Of a DNA stretch of 36,082 nt, positions 15,487-22,999 are shown in pieces (positions within the stretch are counted from its first letter, which is position 1; every line of letters begins with the position of its first letter). Under the pieces are notes generated by a model, which worked only from the letters and a program-made list of their open reading frames with translations, did no database searches and was not told the DNA's origin. Source of the stretch: Phycisphaerae bacterium (GTDB lineage Bacteria > Planctomycetota > Phycisphaerae > Phycisphaerales > Phycisphaeraceae); NCBI GenBank assembly GCA_030426385.1, contig JAUHYI010000049.1, forward strand, positions 1-36,082. Reading direction: 5' to 3'. The position numbers and the translations under genes are program-made.

Positions 15487-16353
15487 GGCGAAGGCGGAGG
15501 TGAGCGTGGGTTGCGGTGTGTGATCTGCGTTGTTCTGACGGGTGGCATGTTCGCCTGATTGTTCACTGATCGTTTTGTCCGCCGGATCATGGTGCTCATC
15601 GCTGGCGGGCCGATGCAGCACGACGATCTGCCAGACATCCATGCGGCGCATTTTGAAAGTGTAGGCCACGTCGAGATCGACATCGCCCATGGCTTCTTCG
15701 AGGGTGAGATCGCTACGCCAACCAATTTTGACACAGAGTGGATTGAGCCAGCGTTCGATTTTGCCAATCAATGATCGGTTGTCGTTGAAATGATTGAGCA
15801 GGACGATGCGCCCGCCGGGCTTGACCAGTGAGCGTGCCCATTGGAGGAGCTTGGCCGGTTGGCTGACGACGCTGATGGTATGGGAAATCATGACGTGATC
15901 GAAGCTGGCCTCACGCATGGGAGGAAGCATCGCATCGCCACAGATGAGTTGGCAATGGGTCAGGCCGTTCTGGTCGAGTTTGTCCGCGGCTTTGGTGAGC
16001 ATGCCGCGTGAGAGATCCATACCGACGATGTGAATGTCTTTGGGATAATGTTGGAGTGTGAGTCCGGTGCCGACGCCGAGGTCGAGGACACGGTCGCCTG
16101 GTTGAAGATGAAATTGTTCAAGCGCCAAGCGTTGTCGACGAGCGACGAGTCTGCCGAAAGTGTCGTCATAGATGCGCGACCAGATGTCGTATGTTTTACG
16201 CGTGGTCGATTCAGTCATGGTGCCGAATCGGTTGGCTCGCTTGTCTTGCTTGGCTGCGGGGGCAGCGGGAGTTGCCGAAGACTCAGGCGTGGAGGTGCGG
16301 GCCGCGTGGGACGAATTGGCGTTGGATTGGGTCATGGTCATGGTTATGGTCAC
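15484..16353 (-). CDS. Class I SAM methyltransferase, PmtA-like (phospholipid N-methyltransferase)
   Basis: A Rossmann methyltransferase. The SAM-binding motif I is VLDLGVGTGLTLQHYP, and motif II contains HIVGMDLSRGML. The preceding YDIWSRIYDDTFGRLVARRQRLALEQ region resembles PmtA, the phosphatidylethanolamine N-methyltransferase of alphaproteobacteria, which would place it in membrane lipid (phosphatidylcholine) synthesis. A general SAM methyltransferase cannot be excluded. The first 45 residues are Ser/Thr/Ala-rich and unlike the family. The start may thus be the GTG at 16353, the ATG at 16341, or an internal Met near residue 46. The C-terminal 40 residues are also low complexity. Confidence 0.75.
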   Translation of the reverse strand: MTITMTMTQSNANSSHAARTSTPESSATPAAPAAKQDKRANRFGTMTESTTRKTYDIWSRIYDDTFGRLVARRQRLALEQFHLQPGDRVLDLGVGTGLTLQHYPKDIHIVGMDLSRGMLTKAADKLDQNGLTHCQLICGDAMLPPMREASFDHVMISHTISVVSQPAKLLQWARSLVKPGGRIVLLNHFNDNRSLIGKIERWLNPLCVKIGWRSDLTLEEAMGDVDLDVAYTFKMRRMDVWQIVVLHRPASDEHHDPADKTISEQSGEHATRQNNADHTPQPTLTSAFA

Positions 16354-16420
16354 GGGCTGACAACAAAAAAAGACGGCGTCCTATGAAAAAACGATCCCGG
16401 TCGGCCTTGAATCTATCATG

Positions 16421-16450
16421 ACTATAGCGGGGGCTGGGAAGGGTTGCCAA
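16421..16450 (-). promoter_or_regulatory. Sigma-70-type promoter of the PmtA-like gene
   Basis: Read on the minus strand, TTGGCA and TATAGT are separated by 18 bases. The predicted start is near 16414, about 60-75 bases before the gene. It is the best matched promoter in the window and supports the gene beginning downstream of it. Confidence 0.6.
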
Positions 16451-16458
16451 CGTGGCGG

Positions 16459-16487
16459 TTCGCACTGTGTGGGAATCCATTTAGAAT
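16459..16487 (+). promoter_or_regulatory. Promoter of thiS, probably leaderless
   Basis: TTCGCA and TAGAAT are 17 bases apart. The -10 box ends 6 bases before the ATG at 16494, so transcription would start at or next to the A of the ATG. No Shine-Dalgarno site could then be on the message. GGGGG directly before ATG is not a good ribosome site. Confidence 0.45.
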
Positions 16488-16493
16488 AGGGGG

Positions 16494-16694
16494 ATGGAGA
16501 TTCAGGTTAACGGCGAAAAACAGGCTGTCGAAGCGAATATGACCGTTCGGCAATTGATCGAAACGCTAGGGCTGGGCGATGCGGCGGTGGCTGTGGAGCT
16601 CAATCGCGATGTGGTGCCCCGCAAACGGCACGAGGACACCGTGCTCGGCGAGGGCGACGTGGTGGAACTGGTGACGCTGGTCGGCGGCGGTTGA
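16494..16694 (+). CDS. thiS: Sulfur carrier protein ThiS
   Basis: ThiS is a small beta-grasp protein whose C-terminal Gly-Gly is activated to a thiocarboxylate and donates sulfur for the thiazole of thiamine. The 66-residue length is right, as are the [10 protein letters not shown] start, the [21 protein letters not shown] central part and the [13 protein letters not shown] end. The final Gly-Gly is present. It sits 218 bases upstream of thiG, separated by G-rich and CACAGAGG repeats. No thiF, thiO or TPP riboswitch motif is visible. Confidence 0.95.
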   Translation: MEIQVNGEKQAVEANMTVRQLIETLGLGDAAVAVELNRDVVPRKRHEDTVLGEGDVVELVTLVGGG

Positions 16695-16770
16695 GGCGGG
16701 TGACGGGGTTGGGGCGGGAAGAGGGGTGAGGCGGGAAGGGGGGTGAGGTCTATGTGGGGGGGGGGGAGAT
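16690..16770 (+). repeat. G-rich intergenic repeats between thiS and thiG
   Basis: GGGGTTGGGGCGGGAAGAGG and a second GCGGGAAGGGGGGTGAG form two copies of a 17-base step. They are followed by TATGTGGGGGGGGGG. The G-rich strand is plus. Confidence 0.6.
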
Positions 16771-16776
16771 AAAAAA

Positions 16777-16895
16777 ACACAGAGGCACAGAGGAGAGGCA
16801 CAGAGGAAGCCAAGGAATTGGATAATGGCGATGTGATGCCAAGGCCGATAGCCGGTTTGAAATTCCTGTATTCTTGTGTTTCTCGTTAATTTTTT
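16777..16895. repeat. CACAGAGG dispersed repeat and associated arm, copy 1
   Basis: CACAGAGGCACAGAGG, then GAGAGGCACAGAGG, is followed by AAATTCCTGTATTCTTGTG and TCTCGTTAAT. These strings are part of a family of dispersed, mildly degenerate repeats seen also at 17770-18005, 19138-19370 and 29695-29722. Confidence 0.7.
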
Positions 16896-16912
16896 TATAG
16901 AAGACGAATGAT

Positions 16913-17761
16913 ATGACAGCGACTGATATACCTACCGAACTGGATACGAAACTGGTCATTGCCGGGCAAACGCTGGGAAGTCGATTGATTGTGGGCACGG
17001 GCAAGTATGCGGATTTTGCCACGATGCAAAAATGCCTGGACGCGTCGGGCACATCGATGGTAACGGTGGCTGTGCGTCGTGAACGACTGGTCAACGAGCG
17101 TGGCGAATCGTTGCTGGATTTTATCGATACGGATCGTTACATCATTTTGCCCAACACCGCCGGATGTTTTGATGCGGCGGATGCGATTCGTGTGGCCCGA
17201 CTGGGTCGTGAGCTATTGGATCAACTGGACAACCCCGGCAAGGACTGGGTGAAGTTGGAAGTGTTGGGCGATAAAAAAACGTTGCTGCCCGATCCGTTGG
17301 GGACGTTGGAAGCGACGCGCGAACTGGTCAAGGATGGCTTCAAGGTGTTGTGCTACACGTCGGACGATCCGATCATGGCCACGAAAATCAAGGAGGCAGG
17401 TGCGACGGCGGTGATGCCTGCTGGCTCGCCGATCGGATCAGGGCAAGGCGTGTTGAATGCCAACAACATCACGATCATTCTGGAGCTGTTGAAAGCAGGC
17501 GATCCGGATTATCCGGTGATCGTCGATGCGGGCGTGGGTGCCGCGTCGGACGTGACCCAGGCCATGGAGCTGGGCGCCGATGGCGTGTTGTTGAACACGG
17601 GCATCGCTCATGCGAAGGACGCCTACCGCATGGCCCACGCAATGCGACACGCGCTCGAGGCCGGGCGATTGTCGTATTTAGCTGGGCGTATTCCGAAAAA
17701 ACTGTATGCGACAGCGTCGAGTCCGTGGTCAGGCGTGATCGGGTATATTCCGGGCGAATAA
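16913..17761 (+). CDS. thiG: Thiazole synthase ThiG
   Basis: ThiG forms the thiazole phosphate of thiamine from ThiS thiocarboxylate, dehydroglycine and deoxyxylulose 5-phosphate, and is cytoplasmic. The TIM barrel shows [20 protein letters not shown] near the start. [23 protein letters not shown] follows. Lys114, in [18 protein letters not shown], is the likely imine lysine. [23 protein letters not shown] and [29 protein letters not shown] complete the phosphate-binding end. Length (282) is slightly above the usual 250-270 because of the N-terminal extension. The ATG at 16913 has no strong ribosome site. It is likely co-regulated with thiS, but the 218-base gap allows an own promoter. Confidence 0.96.
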   Translation: MTATDIPTELDTKLVIAGQTLGSRLIVGTGKYADFATMQKCLDASGTSMVTVAVRRERLVNERGESLLDFIDTDRYIILPNTAGCFDAADAIRVARLGRELLDQLDNPGKDWVKLEVLGDKKTLLPDPLGTLEATRELVKDGFKVLCYTSDDPIMATKIKEAGATAVMPAGSPIGSGQGVLNANNITIILELLKAGDPDYPVIVDAGVGAASDVTQAMELGADGVLLNTGIAHAKDAYRMAHAMRHALEAGRLSYLAGRIPKKLYATASSPWSGVIGYIPGE

Positions 17762-17767
17762 TTTTTT

Positions 17768-18005
17768 ATTAGCCGCAGATGGACGCGGATGAACGCTGAT
17801 AAAACCAGGATGTTTTTATCCGCTAATGTACGCCAATAAACGCCAATGAAGGCAACTGATTTTAATGAAGAATTCAGGAAATCAGGAACTCAGGCATGAA
17901 AACATAGAACCGCCGGTGGTTTCAAAATTCCTGTTTTCCTGAATTCCTCGTTAAAACTATTTTCTGAATTTATTCGCGTCTATTGGCGTACATTCGCGGC
18001 TAGAT
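17768..18005. repeat. Long imperfect inverted repeat between thiG and the Ldh2 gene
   Basis: The left side holds CCGCTAATGTACGCCAATAA. Its reverse complement recurs near the right end as TATTGGCGTACATTCGCGG. Between them is an inner pair, GAATTCAGGAAATCAGG against CCTGTTTTCCTGAATTCC. The whole can form a nested long hairpin. It starts with TTAGCCGCAGATGGACGCGG, the common planctomycete-type repeat string. No gene is seen. Confidence 0.75.
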
Positions 18006-18037
18006 TTTTTTCGACATAAGACCACACGGAGTATCCC

Positions 18038-19132
18038 ATGGCAGAGGCCCAGACGAAGTTATATCCCATCGAATATCTGATCGATTTTGCGACCAAGGTG
18101 TTTCAACATTTTGGCGTGCCTGTGGATGATGCACGGCTGGCGGCGGATGTGCTGGCGGCGGCGGATCTGCGCGGGATTGATACGCATGGCATGCAACGGC
18201 TGCATACCTATTTCGACATGTTGGAACTGGGCCGGATCAACCCGACGCCGGAAATTAAAATTGTGCGCGAGTCAGCCAGTACCGCGACCGTCGATGGCGA
18301 CAACGGTTTGGGGTTGGTGGTGGGACCCAAGGCCAATCGGATTGCTCAGGACAAAGCGCGCGAAGCGGGCAGTGGATGGGTCAGCGTCAGCAACACGAAT
18401 CATTTCGGTTCGTGCGCGTATTACCTGTTGGAAACGATTCGCGATAAATCGATGATCGGATGGGCCAACACGAATTCAACCAAACTGGTCGCGCCGTTGT
18501 GGGGTGCCGAACGCATGCTCGGGACCAATCCGATTGGCATCGCATTTCCCGCGGGCAAGGAAACCGATGTGTTTGTCGACATGGCCACGAGCGCGGCTGC
18601 GTATGGCAAGATTGAAGTGGCCCGGCGTAAGGGAACCTCCGTTCCCGAAGGTTGGCACATCGACAAAGACGGCCAAATGTCGACCGATCCCAATGCCATG
18701 ATCGAAGGCGGAGCGTTGTTGCCCTTGGGATCAACACGCGAATTGGGTGGGCACAAGGGGTACTGCCTGGCGATGGCGGTGGACATTCTGTGCAGCATGT
18801 TGTCGGGCGCGAACTGGGGGCCGTTTGCCCCGCCGTTTGCGTTGCGACAGGAAGAGCCAGCCCGGAGCGTGGGCAAAGGCATCGGGCATTTTTTCGGCGC
18901 GTGGCGCATCGATGCGTTTATCGATCAGGATGAATTCCTGGCCCAGATGGATGACTACGTGCGAACATTCCGTGGCACCAAGCCCCAGCCGGGCACGGAT
19001 GGCCCCATGATCCCCGGCGATCCCGAACGCGCTGCCGAAGCCGAACGCACCAAAACGGGCGTGCCAATTCTGGCGTCGATCGTCGATGACATGCGCGACA
19101 TCGCGGATAAGACGGGCATTGCGTTTGAATGA
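18038..19132 (+). CDS. Malate/L-lactate dehydrogenase family (Ldh2) oxidoreductase
   Basis: This belongs to the NAD(P)H-dependent Ldh2/MDH2 family of 2-ketoacid reductases, which also contains ureidoglycolate and sulfolactate dehydrogenases. LAAADLRGIDTHGMQRLHTYFDML is the N-terminal signature with the His. SVSNTNHFGSCAYYLLE is the catalytic/cofactor region. GTNPIGIAFPA and DMATSAAAYGKIEVARRKG follow, as does the ELGGHKGYCLAMAVDILCSMLSGA signature. Length (364) is normal. Substrate is not determined. GGAG lies about 7 bases before the ATG at 18038. It stands alone, with repeat-filled gaps on both sides. Confidence 0.9.
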   Translation: MAEAQTKLYPIEYLIDFATKVFQHFGVPVDDARLAADVLAAADLRGIDTHGMQRLHTYFDMLELGRINPTPEIKIVRESASTATVDGDNGLGLVVGPKANRIAQDKAREAGSGWVSVSNTNHFGSCAYYLLETIRDKSMIGWANTNSTKLVAPLWGAERMLGTNPIGIAFPAGKETDVFVDMATSAAAYGKIEVARRKGTSVPEGWHIDKDGQMSTDPNAMIEGGALLPLGSTRELGGHKGYCLAMAVDILCSMLSGANWGPFAPPFALRQEEPARSVGKGIGHFFGAWRIDAFIDQDEFLAQMDDYVRTFRGTKPQPGTDGPMIPGDPERAAEAERTKTGVPILASIVDDMRDIADKTGIAFE

Positions 19133-19137
19133 TTTTG

Positions 19138-19370
19138 GATTAACCACAGAGGCACAGAGACACAGAGGAAGGCAGGGGGAATTGAACAATGAGGCGGTGA
19201 GGCGGTGAGAAAACAAATTTATTTTGAACGAGGAACGCAGGAATACAGGAATAGAAATTTAAAATATGAAACCACCGATGCACACAGATAGTTCAGTTTT
19301 ATCCGTGTGAATCAGAGATTTCAAAATTTCCTGTTTTCCTGTATTCCTCGTTCGAAATCTTCTCACTGCC
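19138..19370. repeat. CACAGAGG family block with inverted arms, copy 2
   Basis: The block starts with TTAACCACAGAGGCACAGAG. Then comes GAACGAGGAACGCAGGAATACAGG, and its reverse complement at the right (CCTGTATTCCTCGTTC) closes a large hairpin. In between is CCGATGCACACAGATAGTTC and TTTATCCGTGTGAATC, the ACACAGAT string typical of these repeats. No gene is seen in the 277 bases. Confidence 0.75.
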
Positions 19371-19409
19371 TCACCGTCTCATTGTTATTCCGGTTATTCC
19401 GGAATTGGC

Positions 19410-19835
19410 TCAGATCATGCCGGTCCAGTTGGCGGGGATGAGCAGGACGGGCAGGTCGGCCAATCGGATGATGTCGCTAGGGACGTCGCCTGCGATGAGG
19501 CGTTTGAAGATGCCCTTGCCGGTGAGGCCCAGGGCGATCATAGAACAGTCGCGGGCCTTGGCAGTGTTGAGGATGGCCTTGGCGACATCGTCGGCAAATA
19601 ACATCAAGCCCTCAGCCTCGACGCCTGCCTCGCGCAGGTTTTGCACCAGCGTGGTCAAGGTTTGCTCGCCGCGCTGTTTGGCGTCGGATTCGTGCTCGTC
19701 ATCGTCCTGTAATTGGGCGACGTGAGCCACCACCGCCTCTGCATCAAGGCGGCGGATCAAATCCGCGATCGGTTCGGCAAGTTTCTGGCTGGCCCACGGA
19801 CTGCTGACCGCGACCAATAGCCGACTCCTACTCAA
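19410..19835 (-). CDS. Universal stress protein (UspA family)
   Basis: A single Usp domain of 141 residues. The N-terminal strand is RLLVAVSSPWASQ, with AEAVVAHVAQLQ after the first helix. The end, GLTGKGIFKRLIAGDVPSDIIRLADLPVLLIPAN, follows the Gly-x2-Gly-x9-Gly nucleotide-binding pattern, but Asp replaces the usual Ser or Thr after the last Gly. The ATP-binding state is therefore uncertain. There is no in-frame ATG near the domain start. TTG at 19835, with GGAG about 8 bases upstream, is chosen. The frame is open back to a TTG at 19886. Usp proteins bind nucleotides in stress, but the role here is not known. Confidence 0.85.
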   Translation of the reverse strand: MSRSRLLVAVSSPWASQKLAEPIADLIRRLDAEAVVAHVAQLQDDDEHESDAKQRGEQTLTTLVQNLREAGVEAEGLMLFADDVAKAILNTAKARDCSMIALGLTGKGIFKRLIAGDVPSDIIRLADLPVLLIPANWTGMI

Positions 19836-19902
19836 GGTTGATGCTCCATTGTGAAAACTAAAATCAAGTGGAACATTGTAACGCAACCCCGTTTACCCTG
19901 CG

Positions 19903-19945
19903 CCCCCCCCACATTCCCCCCCACATTCCCCCCCCACGTTTCCCC
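19903..19945 (-). repeat. G-rich repeat array, reverse polarity
   Basis: On plus it reads CCCCCCCCACATTCCCCCCC then ACATTCCCCCCCCACGTTTCC. On minus this is GGGAAACGTGGGGGGGGG, then AATGTGGGGGGG repeated with a step of 11-13 bases. It is one of only two loci where the G-rich strand is minus. Confidence 0.8.
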
Positions 19946-20094
19946 TTCATGCTTTACACGCCTCCCCCATGCTCCCACTGTCTTCCGTCAAACGTGGGGT
20001 AACGTGACTGGGTGGGTGTGTGGGGGGGGGGACGAGCTTTTTGAGTCGGTAAGACGTGGGAGAGGGCAAAAATTGAGTTTGCGCGGTGGTCGGC

Positions 20095-20125
20095 TCGGGA
20101 CGCTGCGCGTCACCCGCTAAACGGG
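20095..20125 (+). repeat. REP-like palindrome, family B copy 2
   Basis: TCGGGACGCTGCGCGTCACC then CGCTAAACGGGGG matches the family B core with one change, CACC for CGCC. Confidence 0.7.
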
Positions 20126-20132
20126 GGACTGG

Positions 20133-20155
20133 TGGCACAGGATAGTGCCATTTTT
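20133..20155 (+). terminator. Hairpin with T run, terminator-like, orphan
   Basis: TGGCAC and GTGCCA pair perfectly around AGGATA, and five T follow. It would end plus-strand transcripts, but no plus gene ends here. The neighbours are both on minus. It may close an unannotated small RNA, or be chance. Confidence 0.5.
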
Positions 20156-20212
20156 ACCCATTTGGCCCCTGGTCTAGCGTGGCAAACCATTGTGCCATCG
20201 AACTAACCAAGG

Positions 20213-20232
20213 GAAAATGTGGGGGGGGGAGG
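20213..20232 (+). repeat. G-rich unit at the 3' end of pyk
   Basis: GGGAAAATGTGGGGGGGGGA is a family core copy directly after the pyk stop codon in gene order (downstream of the minus-strand gene). Confidence 0.6.
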
Positions 20233-20233
20233 G

Positions 20234-21760
20234 TTAGAAGGAGACGCGGCAGACGTCGCCAGCGTAGTGGATGCGGATTTTGTTGGTGACACCGGGGAGT
20301 CCGAGGGGTTCGCCTTTGGTGATGACGATGGGGTCGCCGGGCTGGACCCAGCCGGTTTCGAGCAGACGGCGATCGAGTTCCGCGACAAATTCGTCGGGGG
20401 TCGCTGGCCGTTCGAGATAGATGGGGACGACGCCGAACATGAGATTCATGCGGCGCAGGGCGACCTGATTGCTGCTGAATGTGATGATGGGGACCGGCAG
20501 GCGATTCTGTGAGAGATAGCGAGCGGTGCCGCCGAGTTCGGACCAGGTGACGACCGCCTTGGCGTCAAGGTCTTTGACGATGATCGCCACGCCGTGCGCC
20601 AAGGCTGCGGTGCGATATTTGGTTTCGCGCGCTTTGCGTGGGGCCCGTCCCATTTCGTTGGGATCGACATCACGGTTTTCTTCCGAAGCGCGGGCGATGT
20701 GGGCCATGGTGTGAACCGCTTGCACCGGGTAGTGGCCGACGGCCGTTTCACCGCTGAGCATCACGGCATCAGCACCATCGAAAATCGCGTTGGCGACATC
20801 AGAAGCCTCGGCCCGCGTGGGGACAGGTGCTTCGATCATGGACTGCAACATCTGCGTGGCGACGATGACGGGCTTGCCATAGTCGTGGGCCATTCGGATG
20901 ATGCGTTTTTGAATGACCGGAACCATCGCCAGATCCATTTCGACGCCCAGGTCACCGCGCGCGACCATCAGGCCGTCGGCGGCATTGACGATATTTTCCA
21001 GATCGTTGATGGCCTGCGGCTTTTCGATTTTGGCAATGATGGGGATGTCGGATTTTTGTTTTTGCAAAAAGGTGCGCAGCTCTTGAATGTCGCCCGCATT
21101 GCGGACAAAACTCAGGGCCAGGTAATCGATGCCATGATCGACAGCCCATTGCGCGCATTCCCAATCGCGCTCGGTGATGGACGGAGCAGACAGTTCAGTG
21201 TCGGGCAGGTTGATGCCCTTGGCACTGCTGATGCGTCCGCCGACGGTGACGTTGCAAATCAGTCGGCGATTGGGATCGGTGGGGTCGCCCTTTTTATCGG
21301 TGACCAACATGCGAATGGCACCGTCGTCGACGAGCAAACGCTGGCCGGGTTCGATTTCGTCGACCATTTGCGGGTAATTGGTGCTCAGGACAGTGTTGCC
21401 ATTGGTTTGTTGGCGTGTGCCCAGAACGGTTTCGTATTGCAGTTCAACGGTGTCGCCGGGCTCGAGGATGATGCCTTTTTTTCCGCCGTGGCCGTCGTCA
21501 TCAATATCGTCGACTTTGCTCACACGTAATTTTGGGCCCGATAAATCGCCCAGTGCGCTGGCCTCGACACCGGCCAAACGCGACGCTTCGCGGACGGTGG
21601 CCAGGGCTTTTTCAAAATCGTCGAACGTGCCATGCGAGAAATTAATGCGAAACGCCCGAGCGCCCTCATCGATCAATCGGCACAACATCTGCGGGTCCGA
21701 TGTGGCCGGCCCCACGGTGGCGAGAATTTTACTCAGAATATTTTCGTTAGTTGCAGGCAT
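20234..21760 (-). CDS. pyk: Pyruvate kinase
   Basis: It catalyses the last step of glycolysis, phosphoenolpyruvate plus ADP to pyruvate plus ATP. Near residues 10-45 come KILATVGPATSD and the substrate loop FRINFSHGTFDDF. The B domain follows. Catalytic Lys is in IIAKIEKPQAINDL, and metal Glu and Asp are in MVARGDLGVEMD. VATQMLQSMIEAPVPTRAEASDVANAIFDGADAVMLSGETAVGHYP is the strongest signature. The C-terminal allosteric domain is present (VVTWSELGGTARYLS). At 508 residues it is of normal size. ATG at 21760 gives MPATNENI; an upstream ATG at 21775 is possible. It diverges from the deacetylase gene with an 85-base gap. Confidence 0.96.
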   Translation of the reverse strand: MPATNENILSKILATVGPATSDPQMLCRLIDEGARAFRINFSHGTFDDFEKALATVREASRLAGVEASALGDLSGPKLRVSKVDDIDDDGHGGKKGIILEPGDTVELQYETVLGTRQQTNGNTVLSTNYPQMVDEIEPGQRLLVDDGAIRMLVTDKKGDPTDPNRRLICNVTVGGRISSAKGINLPDTELSAPSITERDWECAQWAVDHGIDYLALSFVRNAGDIQELRTFLQKQKSDIPIIAKIEKPQAINDLENIVNAADGLMVARGDLGVEMDLAMVPVIQKRIIRMAHDYGKPVIVATQMLQSMIEAPVPTRAEASDVANAIFDGADAVMLSGETAVGHYPVQAVHTMAHIARASEENRDVDPNEMGRAPRKARETKYRTAALAHGVAIIVKDLDAKAVVTWSELGGTARYLSQNRLPVPIITFSSNQVALRRMNLMFGVVPIYLERPATPDEFVAELDRRLLETGWVQPGDPIVITKGEPLGLPGVTNKIRIHYAGDVCRVSF

Positions 21761-21845
21761 GGTTATGACGATCATATCGACAGAATGTCTGTATGAGGTG
21801 ACTACGATTTCAAAGCGACCGACCGATAACCCGTTGACCCATGTT

Positions 21846-22796
21846 ATGGACAACACGCGAACGCCTGGCTGCGTGACCATTGATGTCGAAGAGTACTATC
21901 ACATCGAGGCGGCGCACGGTGCGATGGATCGTTCGCAATGGTGGTCATGGCCCACGCGGGTGGAACGCCAGATCGAGGGGCTGTTAGCCTTGTTTGCCGA
22001 GCACGATGCGCGGGGAACGTTTTTCATGTTGGGGGATGTGGTCAAGCGATGCCCGGGGTTGGCCCGACGCATCGCGGACGCGGGGCATGAGTTGGCCAGC
22101 CACGGCACCAATCACGATCGATTGCATCGCATGGATCCGACGACACTGCTGGCTGATCTGGTGACGTCGAAACGTTTGATCGAAGATGAAACGGGTCAGG
22201 CGGTGGTGGGATATCGCGCACCGTCGTTTAGCCTGACGCGGGAAACTGCGTGGGCGGTAGATGTGATTCGGGCGGCAGGTTTTGAATATGACAGCTCGAT
22301 TTTTCCGGTGTATCACCCAAGTTATGGCGTGCCCGAGGCGCCGGATCGGCCGTTTTATGTGCGTGGTGACGGTGAGAATTCGTTACTGGCGATTCCACCG
22401 TTAACGTGGTCACCGGGTTGGGCCGGTGGCAAAAAATTAGCGGTGGCTGGTGGTGGTTATTTTCGGTTACTGCCGTTGGGATTGATGCGACGCGGATTGC
22501 GAACGGCGAAGCGCGAGGGTCGGCCCGCGGTGTTGTATTTTCATCCATGGGAGTTTGATGCGGACTTGCCGCGCATGCCGTTGTCGCGTGTGAATCGGTT
22601 GCGCACGTACACAGGGTTGGGGCGTGCGACGGCGCGGCTGGATCGAATATTGACGCAGGGAAGTGTGGGACGTGGTGGGATGGGATGGAAACCGATGGGG
22701 GAAATGCTGGATCAGTTTCGGGCAATCGCAGGGCGCGGGGAATTGGTGGAACTGGGAACAGGCACGGGGCAAGGCGCTAAGCCGCAAGCGGCGTGA
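21846..22796 (+). CDS. Polysaccharide deacetylase, exosortase-associated (PEP-CTERM) type
   Basis: The 316-residue product is a NodB-domain deacetylase with the features of the family linked to exosortase/PEP-CTERM exopolysaccharide clusters. Metal-site Asp is in TIDVEEYYHIEAA. FFMLGDVVKRCPGLARRIADAGHELASHGTNH contains the two metal His residues. VGYRAPSFSLTRETAWAVDVI holds the Arg. YDSSIFPVYHPSYG and the C-terminal GGGYFRLLPLGLMRRGLRTA and YFHPWEFDADLPRMPLSRVNRLRTY complete the family pattern. ATG at 21846 is chosen: the open frame upstream to 21378 is antisense to pyk. The last residues, GAKPQAA and the TGA stop, come from an AKPQAA repeat at 22776-22797. No exosortase gene is in view. Confidence 0.9.
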   Translation: MDNTRTPGCVTIDVEEYYHIEAAHGAMDRSQWWSWPTRVERQIEGLLALFAEHDARGTFFMLGDVVKRCPGLARRIADAGHELASHGTNHDRLHRMDPTTLLADLVTSKRLIEDETGQAVVGYRAPSFSLTRETAWAVDVIRAAGFEYDSSIFPVYHPSYGVPEAPDRPFYVRGDGENSLLAIPPLTWSPGWAGGKKLAVAGGGYFRLLPLGLMRRGLRTAKREGRPAVLYFHPWEFDADLPRMPLSRVNRLRTYTGLGRATARLDRILTQGSVGRGGMGWKPMGEMLDQFRAIAGRGELVELGTGTGQGAKPQAA

Positions 22797-22797
22797 G
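22774..22797 (+). repeat. AKPQAA-coding repeat, copy 1
   Basis: GGCGCTAAGCCGCAAGCGGC then GTGA codes for GAKPQAA and the stop codon of the deacetylase. Its core GCCGCAAGCGGC is a palindrome. Copies at 32527-32546 and 33766-33783 are in the same reading frame. Confidence 0.8.
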
Positions 22798-22804
22798 TTA
22801 GCGC

Positions 22805-22967
22805 GTGTTTAGCGGGAGACGCGCGAGCGTCCCGTGTTTTGGGGATTCACAAAATTTTATATTGCCACGAAGATTGCCGTGAACTTCGCCACGAACATCA
22901 CCACGAATTTCGCCACGAATATCTCCGCGTTCAAAGTGGGACGCTGCGCGTCGCCCGCTAAACATGT
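22805..22967. repeat. Inverted pair of family B palindromes around a 12-base tandem repeat
   Basis: Family B copy 3 (22805-22836) is inverted relative to copy 4 (22929-22967). Between them, 22862-22933 is a degenerate tandem repeat with a 12-base step around TTCGCCACGAAT, about six units. Read on minus it contains CGTGGCGAAATT. The layout resembles a REPIN with an expanded centre. The open frame over it (22834-23016) codes only for a 4-residue repeat and is not taken as a gene. Confidence 0.7.
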
Positions 22968-22999
22968 GTCATGTCATGTCATGCCGAAGTTGAACGGGG

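Larger units (their letters stand above)
19836..20233. other. Gene-free stretch between uspA and pyk: G/C-rich array, REP-B copy, hairpin with T run
   Basis: No credible gene. In order it holds a C-rich array (19903-19945), a second G run (20022-20031), a family B palindrome (20095-20125), a hairpin followed by a T run (20133-20155) and another G-rich unit (20213-20232). Both neighbouring genes run on minus. The frame at 19851-20120 on plus is low-complexity and rejected. Confidence 0.6.

Noticed and set aside
16442-16493. TPP riboswitch before thiS
   Set aside because: None of the conserved CTGAGA or ACCTGATCTGGATAATG-like elements is present, and the gap is too short.
20594-21529. Open frame of 311 residues on plus, antisense to pyk
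   Set aside because: A shadow of the pyruvate kinase reading frame with no recognisable domain.
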